Positions 8,841 through 17,275 of a stretch of 64,000 nucleotides of DNA are shown here, one piece after another; the stretch's first letter is position 1, and each line of letters starts with the position of its first letter. Position numbers and translations under genes: made by a program. The stretch comes from Streptomyces sp. NBC_01341 (GTDB lineage: Bacteria; Actinomycetota; Actinomycetes; Streptomycetales; Streptomycetaceae): the NCBI RefSeq assembly GCF_035946055.1, contig NZ_CP108364.1, positions 5,146,001-5,210,000 of the forward strand, read 5' to 3'. The notes below the pieces were generated by a model that saw nothing but the letters and a program-made list of their open reading frames with translations, was not told where the DNA came from and ran no database searches.

Positions 8841-9998
8841 ATGCCCGAAGAGCCGCTTCTGCTGCACTGGTTCCTGCCCACGGGCGGTGACGGCCGCGAC
8901 CCCGGCGGGGTCACCGCCGTGCAGGGCAGGACGTCCGCCGCGACCCGCCGTCCCGCCGACGTCGGCTATCTGACGCAGGTGGCGCGCGCTGCCGAGCAGG
9001 CGGGATTCCACTCGCTGCTCACCCCCGTCGGGCTCGGCTGCGTCGATCCGTGGATCCTCACCTCCGCCCTCGCCCAGCACACCGACCGGATCGGGTTCCT
9101 GGTCGCCTTCCGTGCCGGACTGGCCAGCCCGACGCTGGTCGCCCAACAGGCCGACGCCTTCCGGCGCTTCGCCGGCGGGCGCCTCCGTCTCAACGTCGTC
9201 ACCGGCGGCGATCCGGCCGAGCAGCGCGCGTACGGAGACGATCTGGACCACGACCGGCGCTACGCGCGCACCGACGAGGTGATGGCCGTCCTGCGGGACC
9301 TCCTGCGGGGCGAGCGCGTCGACCACAGCGGTGAGCACCTGCGGATCGAGGACGCCCAGCTCCACGAACCGGCCCTCCAGCACCCCGTCCCCCTCTACTT
9401 CGGGGGTGCGTCCCCGGCCGCCGAAGCGGTCGCGGCCCGCCGCGCCGACGTACAGCTCCTGTGGGGCGAGCCGCCCGCCGCCCTCGCCCAGCGCATCGAC
9501 CGCCTGCGTGCCACCGCCCCGGCGCTGCGCTTCGGGCTCCGGCTGCACGTCATCAGCCGCGACACCGCCGCGGAGGCGTGGGCGGAGGCGGACCGGATCC
9601 TGGCGGGCTTCGACCCGGAGGCCGTACGCGCCAGCCAGGAGCGCTTCGCCCGCATGGACTCGACCGGGCAGGCCCGGATGGCGGCGCTGCACGGCGGATC
9701 CGCCGACGCGACGGACCTGGAGGTCGCCCCGAACCTCTGGGCGGGCATAGGGCTCGTACGGGAGGGGGCGGGCACGGCACTCGTCGGTTCGCACGACGAG
9801 GTCGCCCAGCGGCTCTTCGCGTACCACCGCCTCGGCATCGACGAGTTCATCCTCTCCGGCTACCCCCACCTGGAGGAGGCGTACCGGGTGGGCGAGGAGG
9901 TCGCACCCCGCCTGCGCGCGCTGGTGGCAGGGGCGGGGGCAGGTGCGGCGGCAGGGGCAGGCGGGGACGAGGGGGCAGGGGCGCGAGCGTCGTCGTGA
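8841..9998 (+). CDS. ssuD: FMNH2-dependent alkanesulfonate monooxygenase-like (SsuD/LLM family)
   Basis: The 385-residue protein matches the luciferase-like SsuD group. The N-terminus reads 'LHWFLPTGGDGR'. The substrate/flavin motifs include 'RIGFLVAFRAGLASPTL', 'RLNVVTGGDPAEQRAYGD', 'PLYFGGASPAA' and the C-terminal 'FILSGYPHLEEAYR'. SsuD enzymes release sulfite from alkanesulfonates using reduced FMN, so organosulfur scavenging in the cytoplasm is expected. ATG 8841 has GAGGA upstream. The cysteine leader peptide supports a sulfur-starvation role. The last 30 codons are an Ala/Gly-rich low-complexity tail overlapping the terminator. A flavin reductase gene is not adjacent. The precise substrate is open. 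Confidence 0.75.
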   Translation: MPEEPLLLHWFLPTGGDGRDPGGVTAVQGRTSAATRRPADVGYLTQVARAAEQAGFHSLLTPVGLGCVDPWILTSALAQHTDRIGFLVAFRAGLASPTLVAQQADAFRRFAGGRLRLNVVTGGDPAEQRAYGDDLDHDRRYARTDEVMAVLRDLLRGERVDHSGEHLRIEDAQLHEPALQHPVPLYFGGASPAAEAVAARRADVQLLWGEPPAALAQRIDRLRATAPALRFGLRLHVISRDTAAEAWAEADRILAGFDPEAVRASQERFARMDSTGQARMAALHGGSADATDLEVAPNLWAGIGLVREGAGTALVGSHDEVAQRLFAYHRLGIDEFILSGYPHLEEAYRVGEEVAPRLRALVAGAGAGAAAGAGGDEGAGARASS

Positions 9999-10020
9999 CG
10001 ACCGGGCCTGCCCCTGCCCC
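9972..10020. terminator. Bidirectional hairpin terminator
   Basis: GGGGCAGGGGC (9972-9982) pairs perfectly with GCCCCTGCCCC (10010-10020) across a 27-base loop. It spans the stop of the SsuD-like gene and faces the converging VOC gene. Confidence 0.6.
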
Positions 10021-10038
10021 GGGGCCCCGTCAGCGTGC

Positions 10039-10827
10039 CTACGAGACCTTCGGCATCTCGCCCGCGGTCGTCGTGACGTCGATCATCGAGAACACCGCGC
10101 CCTGCGGGTCCGTCAGGGTGGCGAACCGGCCGAACGGGATCGTCATCGGGCCGAACCGGAGCTCCGCACCGAGCGACTTCGCCTTCTCCACCGCGGCGTC
10201 GCAGTCGGCGACGGTGAAGTAGACGTTCATGTGGGCCGGCACCTGGGGCGGGAAGTCCTCGGTCATCCCCATCCTGCCCAGCACCGGGTCCGCGCCCAGG
10301 TCGTAGAGCGAGAAGTCGACGGCGTCGTCCTCCAGGTGCTTCACGCCGTATCCGAAGACGGCGGAGAAGAAGGCGTCCGCCTTCTCCGGCTCGCGGGTGT
10401 AGACCTCGGCCCAGCAGTAGGCACCGGGCACAGCCTGGGCCTCGAACCCCTGATGGGTGCCCTTCTGCCACACCCCGAACGGCGTCCCGCCGGGGTCGAG
10501 GGCGAGCACCATCGTCCCGAAGTCACCCACCTGCATGGGTTCCACCAGCACCTGGCCGCCGTGTTCGCGGATCCTCCCGGTGACGGCGGCGGCGTCCTGC
10601 GTGGCGAGGTACAGACACCAGGCGGACGGCACCTCCTGGCCGGGCATGGGCGGCGACAGGGCGGCGACCGCCTTGCCGTCGGCGTAGGCCTGCGTGTAGT
10701 TGCCGTACTCGGGCATCGAGTCGCCGTACGACCATCCCAGGAGCTCACCGTAGAAGCGCTTCGCCCCCTCGAGGTCGCCGAACGTCCCGTCGGCCCAGCA
10801 CGGAGTGCCCTCGGTTTCTGCGGCCAT
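10039..10827 (-). CDS. Two-domain VOC (glyoxalase/bleomycin-resistance fold) protein
   Basis: The 262-residue protein holds two VOC half-modules, near residues 8-125 and 135-255. Each has the usual pattern: 'FYGELLGW' or 'FFSAVFGY' after the first strand, a central 'W..Y' strand, and 'DPGGTPFGVWQ' or 'DPQGAVFSMID' at the end. Actinobacterial proteins of this type are often called hydroxylases or antibiotic-binding proteins, but their substrates are mostly unknown. ATG 10827 has AAAGG about 9 bases upstream. It converges on the SsuD-like gene and follows the MITE-like element. Confidence 0.8.
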   Translation of the reverse strand: MAAETEGTPCWADGTFGDLEGAKRFYGELLGWSYGDSMPEYGNYTQAYADGKAVAALSPPMPGQEVPSAWCLYLATQDAAAVTGRIREHGGQVLVEPMQVGDFGTMVLALDPGGTPFGVWQKGTHQGFEAQAVPGAYCWAEVYTREPEKADAFFSAVFGYGVKHLEDDAVDFSLYDLGADPVLGRMGMTEDFPPQVPAHMNVYFTVADCDAAVEKAKSLGAELRFGPMTIPFGRFATLTDPQGAVFSMIDVTTTAGEMPKVS

Positions 10828-10874
10828 GACTCGGACCTTTCTTCACTCGGTGGATGGTTCCTTCCCGTCACGCT

Positions 10875-11037
10875 AAGGGCTGTCCCGTCATTCCCGGTGG
10901 ATCAGCGCGCGGCGTCGGATGCGGTGCATCGCAAGGCGGAGCGACGTCCGCGTACTGGATGTATTCGGGCGTTCCGACAACGCGGCGAGGTGCCTAGCTG
11001 TCGTCGTGCGCCCGCCAGGGATGACGGGACAGCCCTT
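10875..11037. mobile_element. MITE-like inverted-repeat element
   Basis: The left end AAGGGCTGTCCCGTCAT (10875-10891) is repeated inverted and exactly at the right end (11021-11037). The arms extend further with one base of slippage (TTCCC against GGGA). The 163-bp interior codes for nothing and contains short hairpins. I recall very similar intergenic repeats in other Streptomyces genomes, which suggests a non-autonomous transposable element or a mobile structured repeat; that memory is unverified. No obvious target-site duplication is visible. Confidence 0.6.
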
Positions 11038-11098
11038 GGCCAGCAGCCGTTCGGCCGGCGTGCGGGCCGCCCCCGGGCGCCGTCGCGTCGCAGGGACG

Positions 11099-12454
11099 TC
11101 AGGCGCCTGCCGGGCCGACGACCGAGCGCGCCACCCCGAGGTCCACCAGGTCCTGGGGGCGCAGCCGCAACTGGTCGGCGGTGGACCGCACCTCGTCGGG
11201 GCCGCGCTTGAGGATCGCCGCCGCCAGTTCCGGCGCGATCACCGAGAAGTAGCTGTCCGAGGTGACGTGGGTGTTGCCCGGAGCGGCCAGGGCCAGTGCA
11301 CCACCCGAGCCGCCCTCGCCGATCACGAGCGTGGTCACGGGCACCTCGGCCGCTGCCACCGCGGCGAAGGCGTCGGCGATGGCCGCACCGGCGCCCGCCC
11401 GTTCGGCCTCGGCGTCGTTGGCCGCGCCCGGCGTGTCCACGAGCGTCAGCACCGGCAGGCCGAGCCGGTCCGCGAGCCGGACGACCCGGGCCGCCGTGCG
11501 GTAGCCCGCCGGGCGGGTCGCCGTGCCGCACTGGGCGACGTACGCCACCGGTCGCCCGTCGTGCAGGCCGACGCCGGCGAGCAGACCGGGGTCTCTTCCC
11601 CCGCAACGGTCGCCGGTCAGCGGCAGCCGGTACGCGAAGTAGGCGTCCAGATAGGCCCCGGCCCGCGGGCGGCCGGCGGAACGCGCCTGCTCCACCGCGT
11701 CCCAGCCGGTCGAGGGCAGCGCGGTGGCCGACAGCGCGCGGGGGACGGGGGCCGCCCCGGCCGGGGCCGGCACGGTCAGCACCGTCAGCCAGCGGTTCAG
11801 CACCCCGGGGAGTTCGTCCGGCGCGACGACGGCGTCGACCGCCCCCGCCGCTAACTGCCCCTCGGCGGTGTACGCGTACGGATCGGCGTCGGCAGGGCGC
11901 ACCCGGGAGCCCGCGAATCCGATCTGCGCCCCGGGCAGGGCCAGGACCACGTCCGCGCCCGCACCGACGGTCGCCCAGCCGCCCCCGGTCGTCGGGTCCC
12001 GCAGCACCGCGATCTGCGGCAGTCCCGCAGCCCTCAGCGCAGTGGAGGCCCGGGCCACGCGCTGCAGCTGTATCAGCGCGATCATGCCCTCCTGCATCCG
12101 GCTGCCCCCGGTCGCGACGAGCGAGACGAGGGGGAGGCGCCGCTCCCGCGCCAGCGCGTAGGCCGCCTCCAGCCGGTCTCCGGTCCGACCGCCCAACGAG
12201 CCGCCCAGGAAGCCGAATTCGAAGGAGACCAGGACGCATTCCCGGTCGCCGACCTCGGCGGTCCCGTACACGACGGACTCCTCCTCGCCGGTCCTCTCGA
12301 CCGCACGCGCCCTGGACTCGGCGTAGCCGGACCAGCCGAGCGGTCCGTCCGGGGCCGCCGGGCGGGGGTCCGGGTGGTGCTCGGTGAAGCGCTCGGCGAC
12401 GGCGGCGAGGGCGTCCCGGGCGGACATGCGGCCGTCGCCGTGGGTGTCAGACAC
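11099..12454 (-). CDS. Fused AccD/AccA-type carboxyltransferase
   Basis: The 451-residue protein has two crotonase-fold halves. The first carries the AccD-like 'ATGGSRMQEG' oxyanion loop. The second carries the AccA-like 'IGEGGSGGALAL' motif and 'ILKRGPDE'. There is no zinc ribbon of the E. coli AccD kind. Carboxyltransferases move CO2 between biotin and an acyl-CoA such as acetyl- or propionyl-CoA. GTG 12454 overlaps the end of matB by 8 bp, so translation is coupled; ATG 12427 is a possible later start. Pairing with malonyl-CoA synthetase suggests a role in malonate or malonyl-CoA metabolism (inference). No biotin carboxylase gene is nearby. Confidence 0.75.
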   Translation of the reverse strand: MSDTHGDGRMSARDALAAVAERFTEHHPDPRPAAPDGPLGWSGYAESRARAVERTGEEESVVYGTAEVGDRECVLVSFEFGFLGGSLGGRTGDRLEAAYALARERRLPLVSLVATGGSRMQEGMIALIQLQRVARASTALRAAGLPQIAVLRDPTTGGGWATVGAGADVVLALPGAQIGFAGSRVRPADADPYAYTAEGQLAAGAVDAVVAPDELPGVLNRWLTVLTVPAPAGAAPVPRALSATALPSTGWDAVEQARSAGRPRAGAYLDAYFAYRLPLTGDRCGGRDPGLLAGVGLHDGRPVAYVAQCGTATRPAGYRTAARVVRLADRLGLPVLTLVDTPGAANDAEAERAGAGAAIADAFAAVAAAEVPVTTLVIGEGGSGGALALAAPGNTHVTSDSYFSVIAPELAAAILKRGPDEVRSTADQLRLRPQDLVDLGVARSVVGPAGA

Positions 12455-13913
12455 CGAGCGATCTCTTCATGATCTTGCCCAGCTCGTTGCGGGGCAGCGC
12501 GTCGAGTTGGTGCACCACTCGCGGGCGTTTGTGCGGGGCCAGCAGATTCGCCACGTGGTCCGCCAGCTCCGCCGCCCCCGGCGGTGACCCGGGGTCGGCC
12601 GGCACCACCCAGGCGACGATCCGCTCGCCGAGATCCGCGTCCGGCTCCCCGGTGACTGCCGCTTCCCGCACACCGGGATGCTCCAGCAGGGCGTTCTCGA
12701 TCTCGCCCGCCCCGATCTTGTAGCCGCCGCTCTTGATCAGGTCGGTGGCCTTGCGCCCGACGATCCGCACGTATCCGTCGGGGTCGACGGTGGCCATGTC
12801 GCCCGTGCGGAAGAAGCCGTCCCCGGTGAAGGCGGCCGCCGTGGCGTCCGGCCGGTTCAGATAGCAGGTGAAGAGGTTCGGGCCGCGCACCTGGATCTCG
12901 CCGATGGCGGCGGGGTCCTCGATCACGCTGCCGTCCTCCTCGACGATCCTGAGGTCCACCCCCGGGAGCGGCGGGCCGACCGTCCCGGCACGCGGTACGC
13001 CGTCCGCGCGCACCCCGGTGTTCATCAGGGTCTCCGTCATCCCGTACCGCTCGATGACCCGGCGGCCGGTGGCCGACGCGATCCGCTCCTGGTCGTGGAC
13101 AGGCAGCGCCGCCGAGCCGGAGACCAGCAGCCGGGCACCCGCCAGGGCCTTCCGGAGGCCGGCGGAGACCGCGGGGTCCTCCAGCGCGCCGGCCAGCCGG
13201 TGGTACATCGTGGGCACCCCGAACAGCATCGTGCCCCCGGACAGCAGCTCGCGTGCCACCCCCTCCGGGGAGAACCGGCCCAGGTGGCGTACGGAACCGC
13301 CCCGGCGCAGCGGGCCGAGGACACCCAGGATCAGACCGTGCACATGGAACAGCGGCAGGGCGTGGACCAGGACGTCCTCACCCGTCCACTGCCAGGCGTC
13401 CTCCAGCGCGTCCAGCGAGGCGGCGATCGCCCGGCGCGGCAGGACGGCGCCCTTGGGCGGGCCGGTCGTGCCCGAGGTGTAGACGACCAGGGCGGGGGAG
13501 TCGGCGGAGGGTTCGGGGGGAGCCGGCTCCCCGCGCCCGTCGGCCGTCCCGGCCAACTCGACGTCCAGCCGCTCCGTGCCGCTGAGCGCGGGCGGCAGTT
13601 CGTCGTCAGCCCCGGCCAGCACCCACCGGGGCGCGCTGTCGGCGACGATGTGCGCGAGTTCCCGCTCGCCCGTCCTCGGGTTGAGCGGGACGGCGGGCAC
13701 CCCGGCGCGCAGGGCCGCCACCACGGCGACCACGGTCTCCGGCGTCGGGGTGGCCCAGACGGCGACCCGCTCCGCACCCGCGATCCGGGCGGCCAGGGAG
13801 GCGGAGGCCTCGTCCAACTGTGCGTAGGTCAGGACGTGTTCCCCGAACCGGACAGCCTCGGGGGAGTCCGGCCTGCGGGACGCTCCGCTCAGCGCGGGCA
13901 GAAGAGAGGTCAC
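12447..13913 (-). CDS. matB: Malonyl-CoA synthetase (acyl-CoA ligase)
   Basis: The 488-residue ANL-superfamily enzyme activates malonate (and often methylmalonate) to the CoA thioester with ATP. The P-loop-like motif 'YTSGTTGPPKGAVLPRR' is intact, as are 'RYGMTETLMNTG' (A5), 'FFRTGDMATVDPDGYVRIVGR' (A7/A8) and the catalytic A10 lysine in 'NELGKIMKR'. Length and wording closely match Streptomyces MatB as I remember it. GTG 13913 has a -10 element 7 bases before it and no ribosome site, so the mRNA is probably leaderless. It is the first gene of a two-gene operon and is divergent from an Lrp regulator. Confidence 0.85.
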   Translation of the reverse strand: MTSLLPALSGASRRPDSPEAVRFGEHVLTYAQLDEASASLAARIAGAERVAVWATPTPETVVAVVAALRAGVPAVPLNPRTGERELAHIVADSAPRWVLAGADDELPPALSGTERLDVELAGTADGRGEPAPPEPSADSPALVVYTSGTTGPPKGAVLPRRAIAASLDALEDAWQWTGEDVLVHALPLFHVHGLILGVLGPLRRGGSVRHLGRFSPEGVARELLSGGTMLFGVPTMYHRLAGALEDPAVSAGLRKALAGARLLVSGSAALPVHDQERIASATGRRVIERYGMTETLMNTGVRADGVPRAGTVGPPLPGVDLRIVEEDGSVIEDPAAIGEIQVRGPNLFTCYLNRPDATAAAFTGDGFFRTGDMATVDPDGYVRIVGRKATDLIKSGGYKIGAGEIENALLEHPGVREAAVTGEPDADLGERIVAWVVPADPGSPPGAAELADHVANLLAPHKRPRVVHQLDALPRNELGKIMKRSLGV

Positions 13914-13920
13914 CCGGTGC

Positions 13921-13926
13921 AGCCTA
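13921..13926 (-). promoter_or_regulatory. -10 element, leaderless promoter of matB
   Basis: Read on the minus strand, TAGGCT is followed by 7 bases and then GTG 13913. This spacing puts the transcript start at the start codon. Confidence 0.5.
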
Positions 13927-14181
13927 GGCGGTAGGCGCTGGACCGTCCCTGGAGCCGGGCACTACGCGGCGGTGGACCGGCCCGGGCCGGTCCGGGTAGG
14001 GGCCTCGCCGATGGTTGTCCACACCGCGTGCCAAGGGCGGACCCGCCGGTGGGGCGCGGTGGACTGGGCCATTCGGGTAAGCCCCTCCGGCGTAGACGCC
14101 CCTAGGGCCAAGGAGCCCCGACGGCTGGCCCGGGCACCGTTCGGCGGTCGCTTCCGGTCCCCGGCTGCCACACTCGTGTCC

Positions 14182-14613
14182 ATGGACCGGCTGGACAGAG
14201 AGATCCTGGGAATCCTCCAGGAGGACGCCCGGATCTCGTACCGCGATCTGGGTGTACGCGTGGGGCTCAGCGCCAACGCGGCGGGCGACCGTGTGCGCCG
14301 TATGCGGCGCGACGGGGTCATCCGCGGCTTCACCGTCATCGTCGACCCGGCCGCCGACACCCGCTCGGGTCTCGTCGTCTTCATCGACGTGTCCCTGCGC
14401 CTCGACACGACCAACGAGGAGTTCGAACGCGCGGTGCTCACCCTGCCCGGCATCACCGAGGTGGTGCACGTGACGGGAGGCCACGACTACCTGGTACGCG
14501 CCACGGCAGCCGACCCCGGTTCGCTGGACGCCCTGCTGCGCCGGCTGAAGAAGGACGCGGGCGTCGCCCACTCCAGCACCCGCATCGCGCTCAGAGCGGC
14601 ACCTGCCAAATGA
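14182..14613 (+). CDS. Lrp/AsnC family transcriptional regulator
   Basis: The 143-residue protein starts 'MDRLDREILGILQEDARISY' and has the AsnC-type helix-turn-helix ('YRDLGVRVGLSANAAGDRVRRM'). A RAM ligand-binding domain follows, with 'VHVTGGHDYLVRA' and 'RIALRAA'. Such regulators bind amino acids or related small effectors as octamers or dimers. ATG 14182 is preferred; the frame is open far upstream, but the family starts here, and CACACT at 14170-14175 could be a leaderless -10. It is divergent from matB and may control it. Its last 23 bases overlap the converging kinase gene. Confidence 0.85.
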   Translation: MDRLDREILGILQEDARISYRDLGVRVGLSANAAGDRVRRMRRDGVIRGFTVIVDPAADTRSGLVVFIDVSLRLDTTNEEFERAVLTLPGITEVVHVTGGHDYLVRATAADPGSLDALLRRLKKDAGVAHSSTRIALRAAPAK

Positions 14614-16087
14614 CGGTGGGTGACCGTGCGCCGTCCTCGCCGCGCCCGTCGTCCGCCACCACCAGCCGCACCGCCGCGCGCCCGTCGGGCTGACGCGCCG
14701 TCGCGTCGACCTCCACCTCGATGGCCGACACGGCCGCCCGGCGGTGCGCGGTCGCCAGTGCCCCGCGCAGGACGTCGAGCAGCCGGCCGGCCACCGGCTC
14801 CACGACCAGGGTGTCCACCGCACCCGCGAAGTGCACCGACGGCTGGAAGCCGAGCACCGCCGCGGCGCCACCGGTCTCACGCAGCACCCGGCCCCGGAAA
14901 GTGGCGGGGGCCTCGGCCGGCGGCTGCTGGAGCGCGAAGATCGCCGTCCTGACCTCCTGGATGGTGGAGTCCAGCTCGTCGACGGCCCTGGTGAGCAGTT
15001 CGGCGGTCTCCGCGTCGCCCTCGAGGTCCTTGCGACGGGTCGACTCCAGCATCATCTCCGTCGCGAACAACCGCTGTACGACGAGATCGTGCAGGTCACG
15101 GGCGATGCGGTCACGGTCCTCGTAGACCGCCAGCTGCTCCCGGTAGTGCTGCGCGTCCGCCATCACCAGGGCCAGCGCGGCCTGGGAGGCGAACTGCGAG
15201 GCCAGCAGCCGGTCCATGTCCGTGTACGGAAGCCCGCCCCTGCGCCGGGGCAGGGCGAGCGTTCCGATGAGCCGCCCACCGCTCTGCAGCGGCAGCATCA
15301 TGCTGGGGCCGAACCGCGAACGTACCGGGGTCGTCATGCGGGGGTCCGTCGCCGAGTCGTCGATGAAGACCTCCTCGCCGCTCAGCAGCTGGACGAGGAC
15401 GGGGGAGCCCGGCGCGATGGCGGTACCGACGAGGCCCGCGGGATCGTCGAGGGTGGAGGCGGCGACGATCTCCATCCCGCCGTCGTCGGTCGGCTGGAGG
15501 ATCACCCCGGCCGCCGCACCGGCCAGCACCCGGGCCCGCTCGGCGACCGTGGTCAGGGCGTCGGTCGTACCGGCGCCCGTCAGCAGCGCCCGGGTGACGG
15601 CGGCGGCCCCTTCGATCCAGCGCTCCCGCTGCCGGGCCGCCCGGTAGAGGTGGGCGCCGCCGATCGCGGCGGCGGCCTGGGAGGCGAGCAGTCTCAGCAG
15701 TGCCAGATCGGTGTCGGAGAACCGCCCGGGCTCCTCCGCGGTGAGGCACAGGCTGCCGAGCACGTCGGAGCGCACCCGGACCGGGGCCCCGAGGAAGGAG
15801 CGCACCGGGTGCGGCGGACCGTCGGAGGCGGGGCGGGGCGGCAGGTCGTCGACCCGTACCGCCTGGGCGTCGTCGACGAGGACCCCGAGGAATCCGGTCC
15901 GGCCGTCGAGGAGCGGACCCGCGGCCAGGCGTTCGGCGTCGGTCATGCCGCTGGTGAACAGGTCCGTGACGTGGCGGTCCTCCCGGTCGAGGAGGGCCAG
16001 GGCGCCGTGACGCGCCCCGGCCAGCGCCGTCGCGGTGTCCACGATGTGCTGGAGAGTGGTCCGCAGGTCGAGCCCCGTCTCCGCCAC
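14591..16087 (-). CDS. GAF-domain histidine kinase-like protein with degenerate ATPase domain
   Basis: The 498-residue cytoplasmic protein has two GAF domains (about 5-150 and 165-310) and a HisKA_3 box, 'DRDRIARDLHDLVVQRLF', with His333. The final domain is only about 100 residues long. The N-box asparagine and glutamate expected in 'EALSNVxRHA' are replaced in 'GALATAHRRA' (442-451). A 'DDGRG' G1-like motif remains near 479-483, but the protein ends before a G2 box. DevS/DosT-type kinases have this architecture. This one may bind ATP poorly or not at all. No response regulator is adjacent. GTG 16087 lies 18 bp after the mbl-like stop, so co-transcription is likely. Confidence 0.75.
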   Translation of the reverse strand: MAETGLDLRTTLQHIVDTATALAGARHGALALLDREDRHVTDLFTSGMTDAERLAAGPLLDGRTGFLGVLVDDAQAVRVDDLPPRPASDGPPHPVRSFLGAPVRVRSDVLGSLCLTAEEPGRFSDTDLALLRLLASQAAAAIGGAHLYRAARQRERWIEGAAAVTRALLTGAGTTDALTTVAERARVLAGAAAGVILQPTDDGGMEIVAASTLDDPAGLVGTAIAPGSPVLVQLLSGEEVFIDDSATDPRMTTPVRSRFGPSMMLPLQSGGRLIGTLALPRRRGGLPYTDMDRLLASQFASQAALALVMADAQHYREQLAVYEDRDRIARDLHDLVVQRLFATEMMLESTRRKDLEGDAETAELLTRAVDELDSTIQEVRTAIFALQQPPAEAPATFRGRVLRETGGAAAVLGFQPSVHFAGAVDTLVVEPVAGRLLDVLRGALATAHRRAAVSAIEVEVDATARQPDGRAAVRLVVADDGRGEDGARSPTVIWQVPL

Positions 16088-16105
16088 CGGCGAGTCCCGC
16101 GGTTC

Positions 16106-17143
16106 TCAGCCGGCGATCGGAGCGAGGACCAGCGGCTGGACCATGCCGTCCAGCATCGCACCGAGCCCGAGCACCGAACACACGTCGGGCCGCTCCGCGA
16201 TGTGCACCGGCACGCCCGTCGCCTCGCGCAGCATCTGGTCGAGGCCCGGCAGCAGGGCACTGCCGCCGACCATCATGATCCCGGAGTCCGCGATGTCGGC
16301 CACCAGGTCGGGCGGGCAGTCGCGCAGCACCTTGCCCAGTCCGTCGAGCACCGCGGTGAGCGGGGTGTGGATCGCCTGGCGTACGGCGGCGGTGTCGACC
16401 TGCACCGAGCGGGCCAGGCCGGTGGCCACGTCCCGGCCGTGGATCTCGGTCATCGCCGGCCCGTTGAGCGTGAGGCCGTTGCCCCGGAGCGCCAGCTGGA
16501 GGGGACGCACGGACTGGCTGGGCAGCATCAGCTCGTGGTGCTGGCGCAGGTGCTGGATCACCGCGTGGTCGATGGCCTCCCCGCCGATGGGGATGCGTAC
16601 GGCCGTCACGATCGAGCCGAGCGAGAGCACCGCGATCTGGGTCGTGGCGGCCCCGCAGACCATGATCATGGTGGCGGTCGGCTGCTCGACGGGGAGCCCG
16701 CAGCCGACGGCGGCCGCGATCAGGGTGTCGACCAGCTCGACGCGCCGCGCCCCGAGCCCGACGAGGGTCTCGACGGTCGCACGCTGGGCCAGCGGATCGG
16801 CGTCGTGCGGGGTGCACGCGGCGGCCCGCAGCCGGGGCTTGCGGCGCAGCTGGCGGCGGAGCTTCTCGCCGAGGAGATGGCGCAGCATGCGCTGGGCCAT
16901 GTCGATGTCCACGACGGTGCCGCCCGACACCGGGCGGGCCACCCGGATGTACGCGGGGGTACGGCCGGTCATCTGCTCGGCCAGGGCACCGACGGCGATC
17001 AGCGAGCCGGTGCGCGTGTTCACGGCGGCGACACTGGGCTCGTCCACGACGAGCCCCACTCCCTTGATGTACACACGGGTCCTCGCGGCCCCGAGATCGA
17101 CGGCGACATGGCAACGGCGCAACTGATCGAGACTGACGGTCAC
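16106..17143 (-). CDS. mbl: MreB/Mbl-like actin homologue with altered nucleotide site
   Basis: The 345-residue product aligns by eye with MreB over its full length. Phosphate loop 1 is 'VDLGAARTRVYIKG', loop 2 is 'MVCGAATTQIAVLSLGS', and the later parts read 'IPIGGEAIDHAV' and 'MMVGGSALLPGLD'. In streptomycetes such Mbl proteins act in aerial hyphae and spore-wall assembly. Several residues typical of MreB ATPase are changed: TANT is AART (19-22), the DIGGGT aspartate is gone (162-167), and the catalytic EEP is DTL (139-141). GTG 17143 has GGGAGA 9 bases upstream. The gene heads a likely operon with the degenerate kinase. Confidence 0.8.
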   Translation of the reverse strand: MTVSLDQLRRCHVAVDLGAARTRVYIKGVGLVVDEPSVAAVNTRTGSLIAVGALAEQMTGRTPAYIRVARPVSGGTVVDIDMAQRMLRHLLGEKLRRQLRRKPRLRAAACTPHDADPLAQRATVETLVGLGARRVELVDTLIAAAVGCGLPVEQPTATMIMVCGAATTQIAVLSLGSIVTAVRIPIGGEAIDHAVIQHLRQHHELMLPSQSVRPLQLALRGNGLTLNGPAMTEIHGRDVATGLARSVQVDTAAVRQAIHTPLTAVLDGLGKVLRDCPPDLVADIADSGIMMVGGSALLPGLDQMLREATGVPVHIAERPDVCSVLGLGAMLDGMVQPLVLAPIAG

Positions 17144-17275
17144 GGCAGGGTCTCCCGAGAGCGCTGGCGGGGGCACCGGCGGCAGCCGGCTCTCCTGGCA
17201 TCGTCGCGCCGCCGGGGGCCCGGCGCGCGCTGGGTGAGCCGTAGGGGGGACCAGGAGCTGACGGCACGACAGGTG

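Noticed and set aside
7656..9869. 737-codon minus-strand frame
   Set aside because: It covers the MFS and SsuD-like genes in antisense; low-complexity composition.
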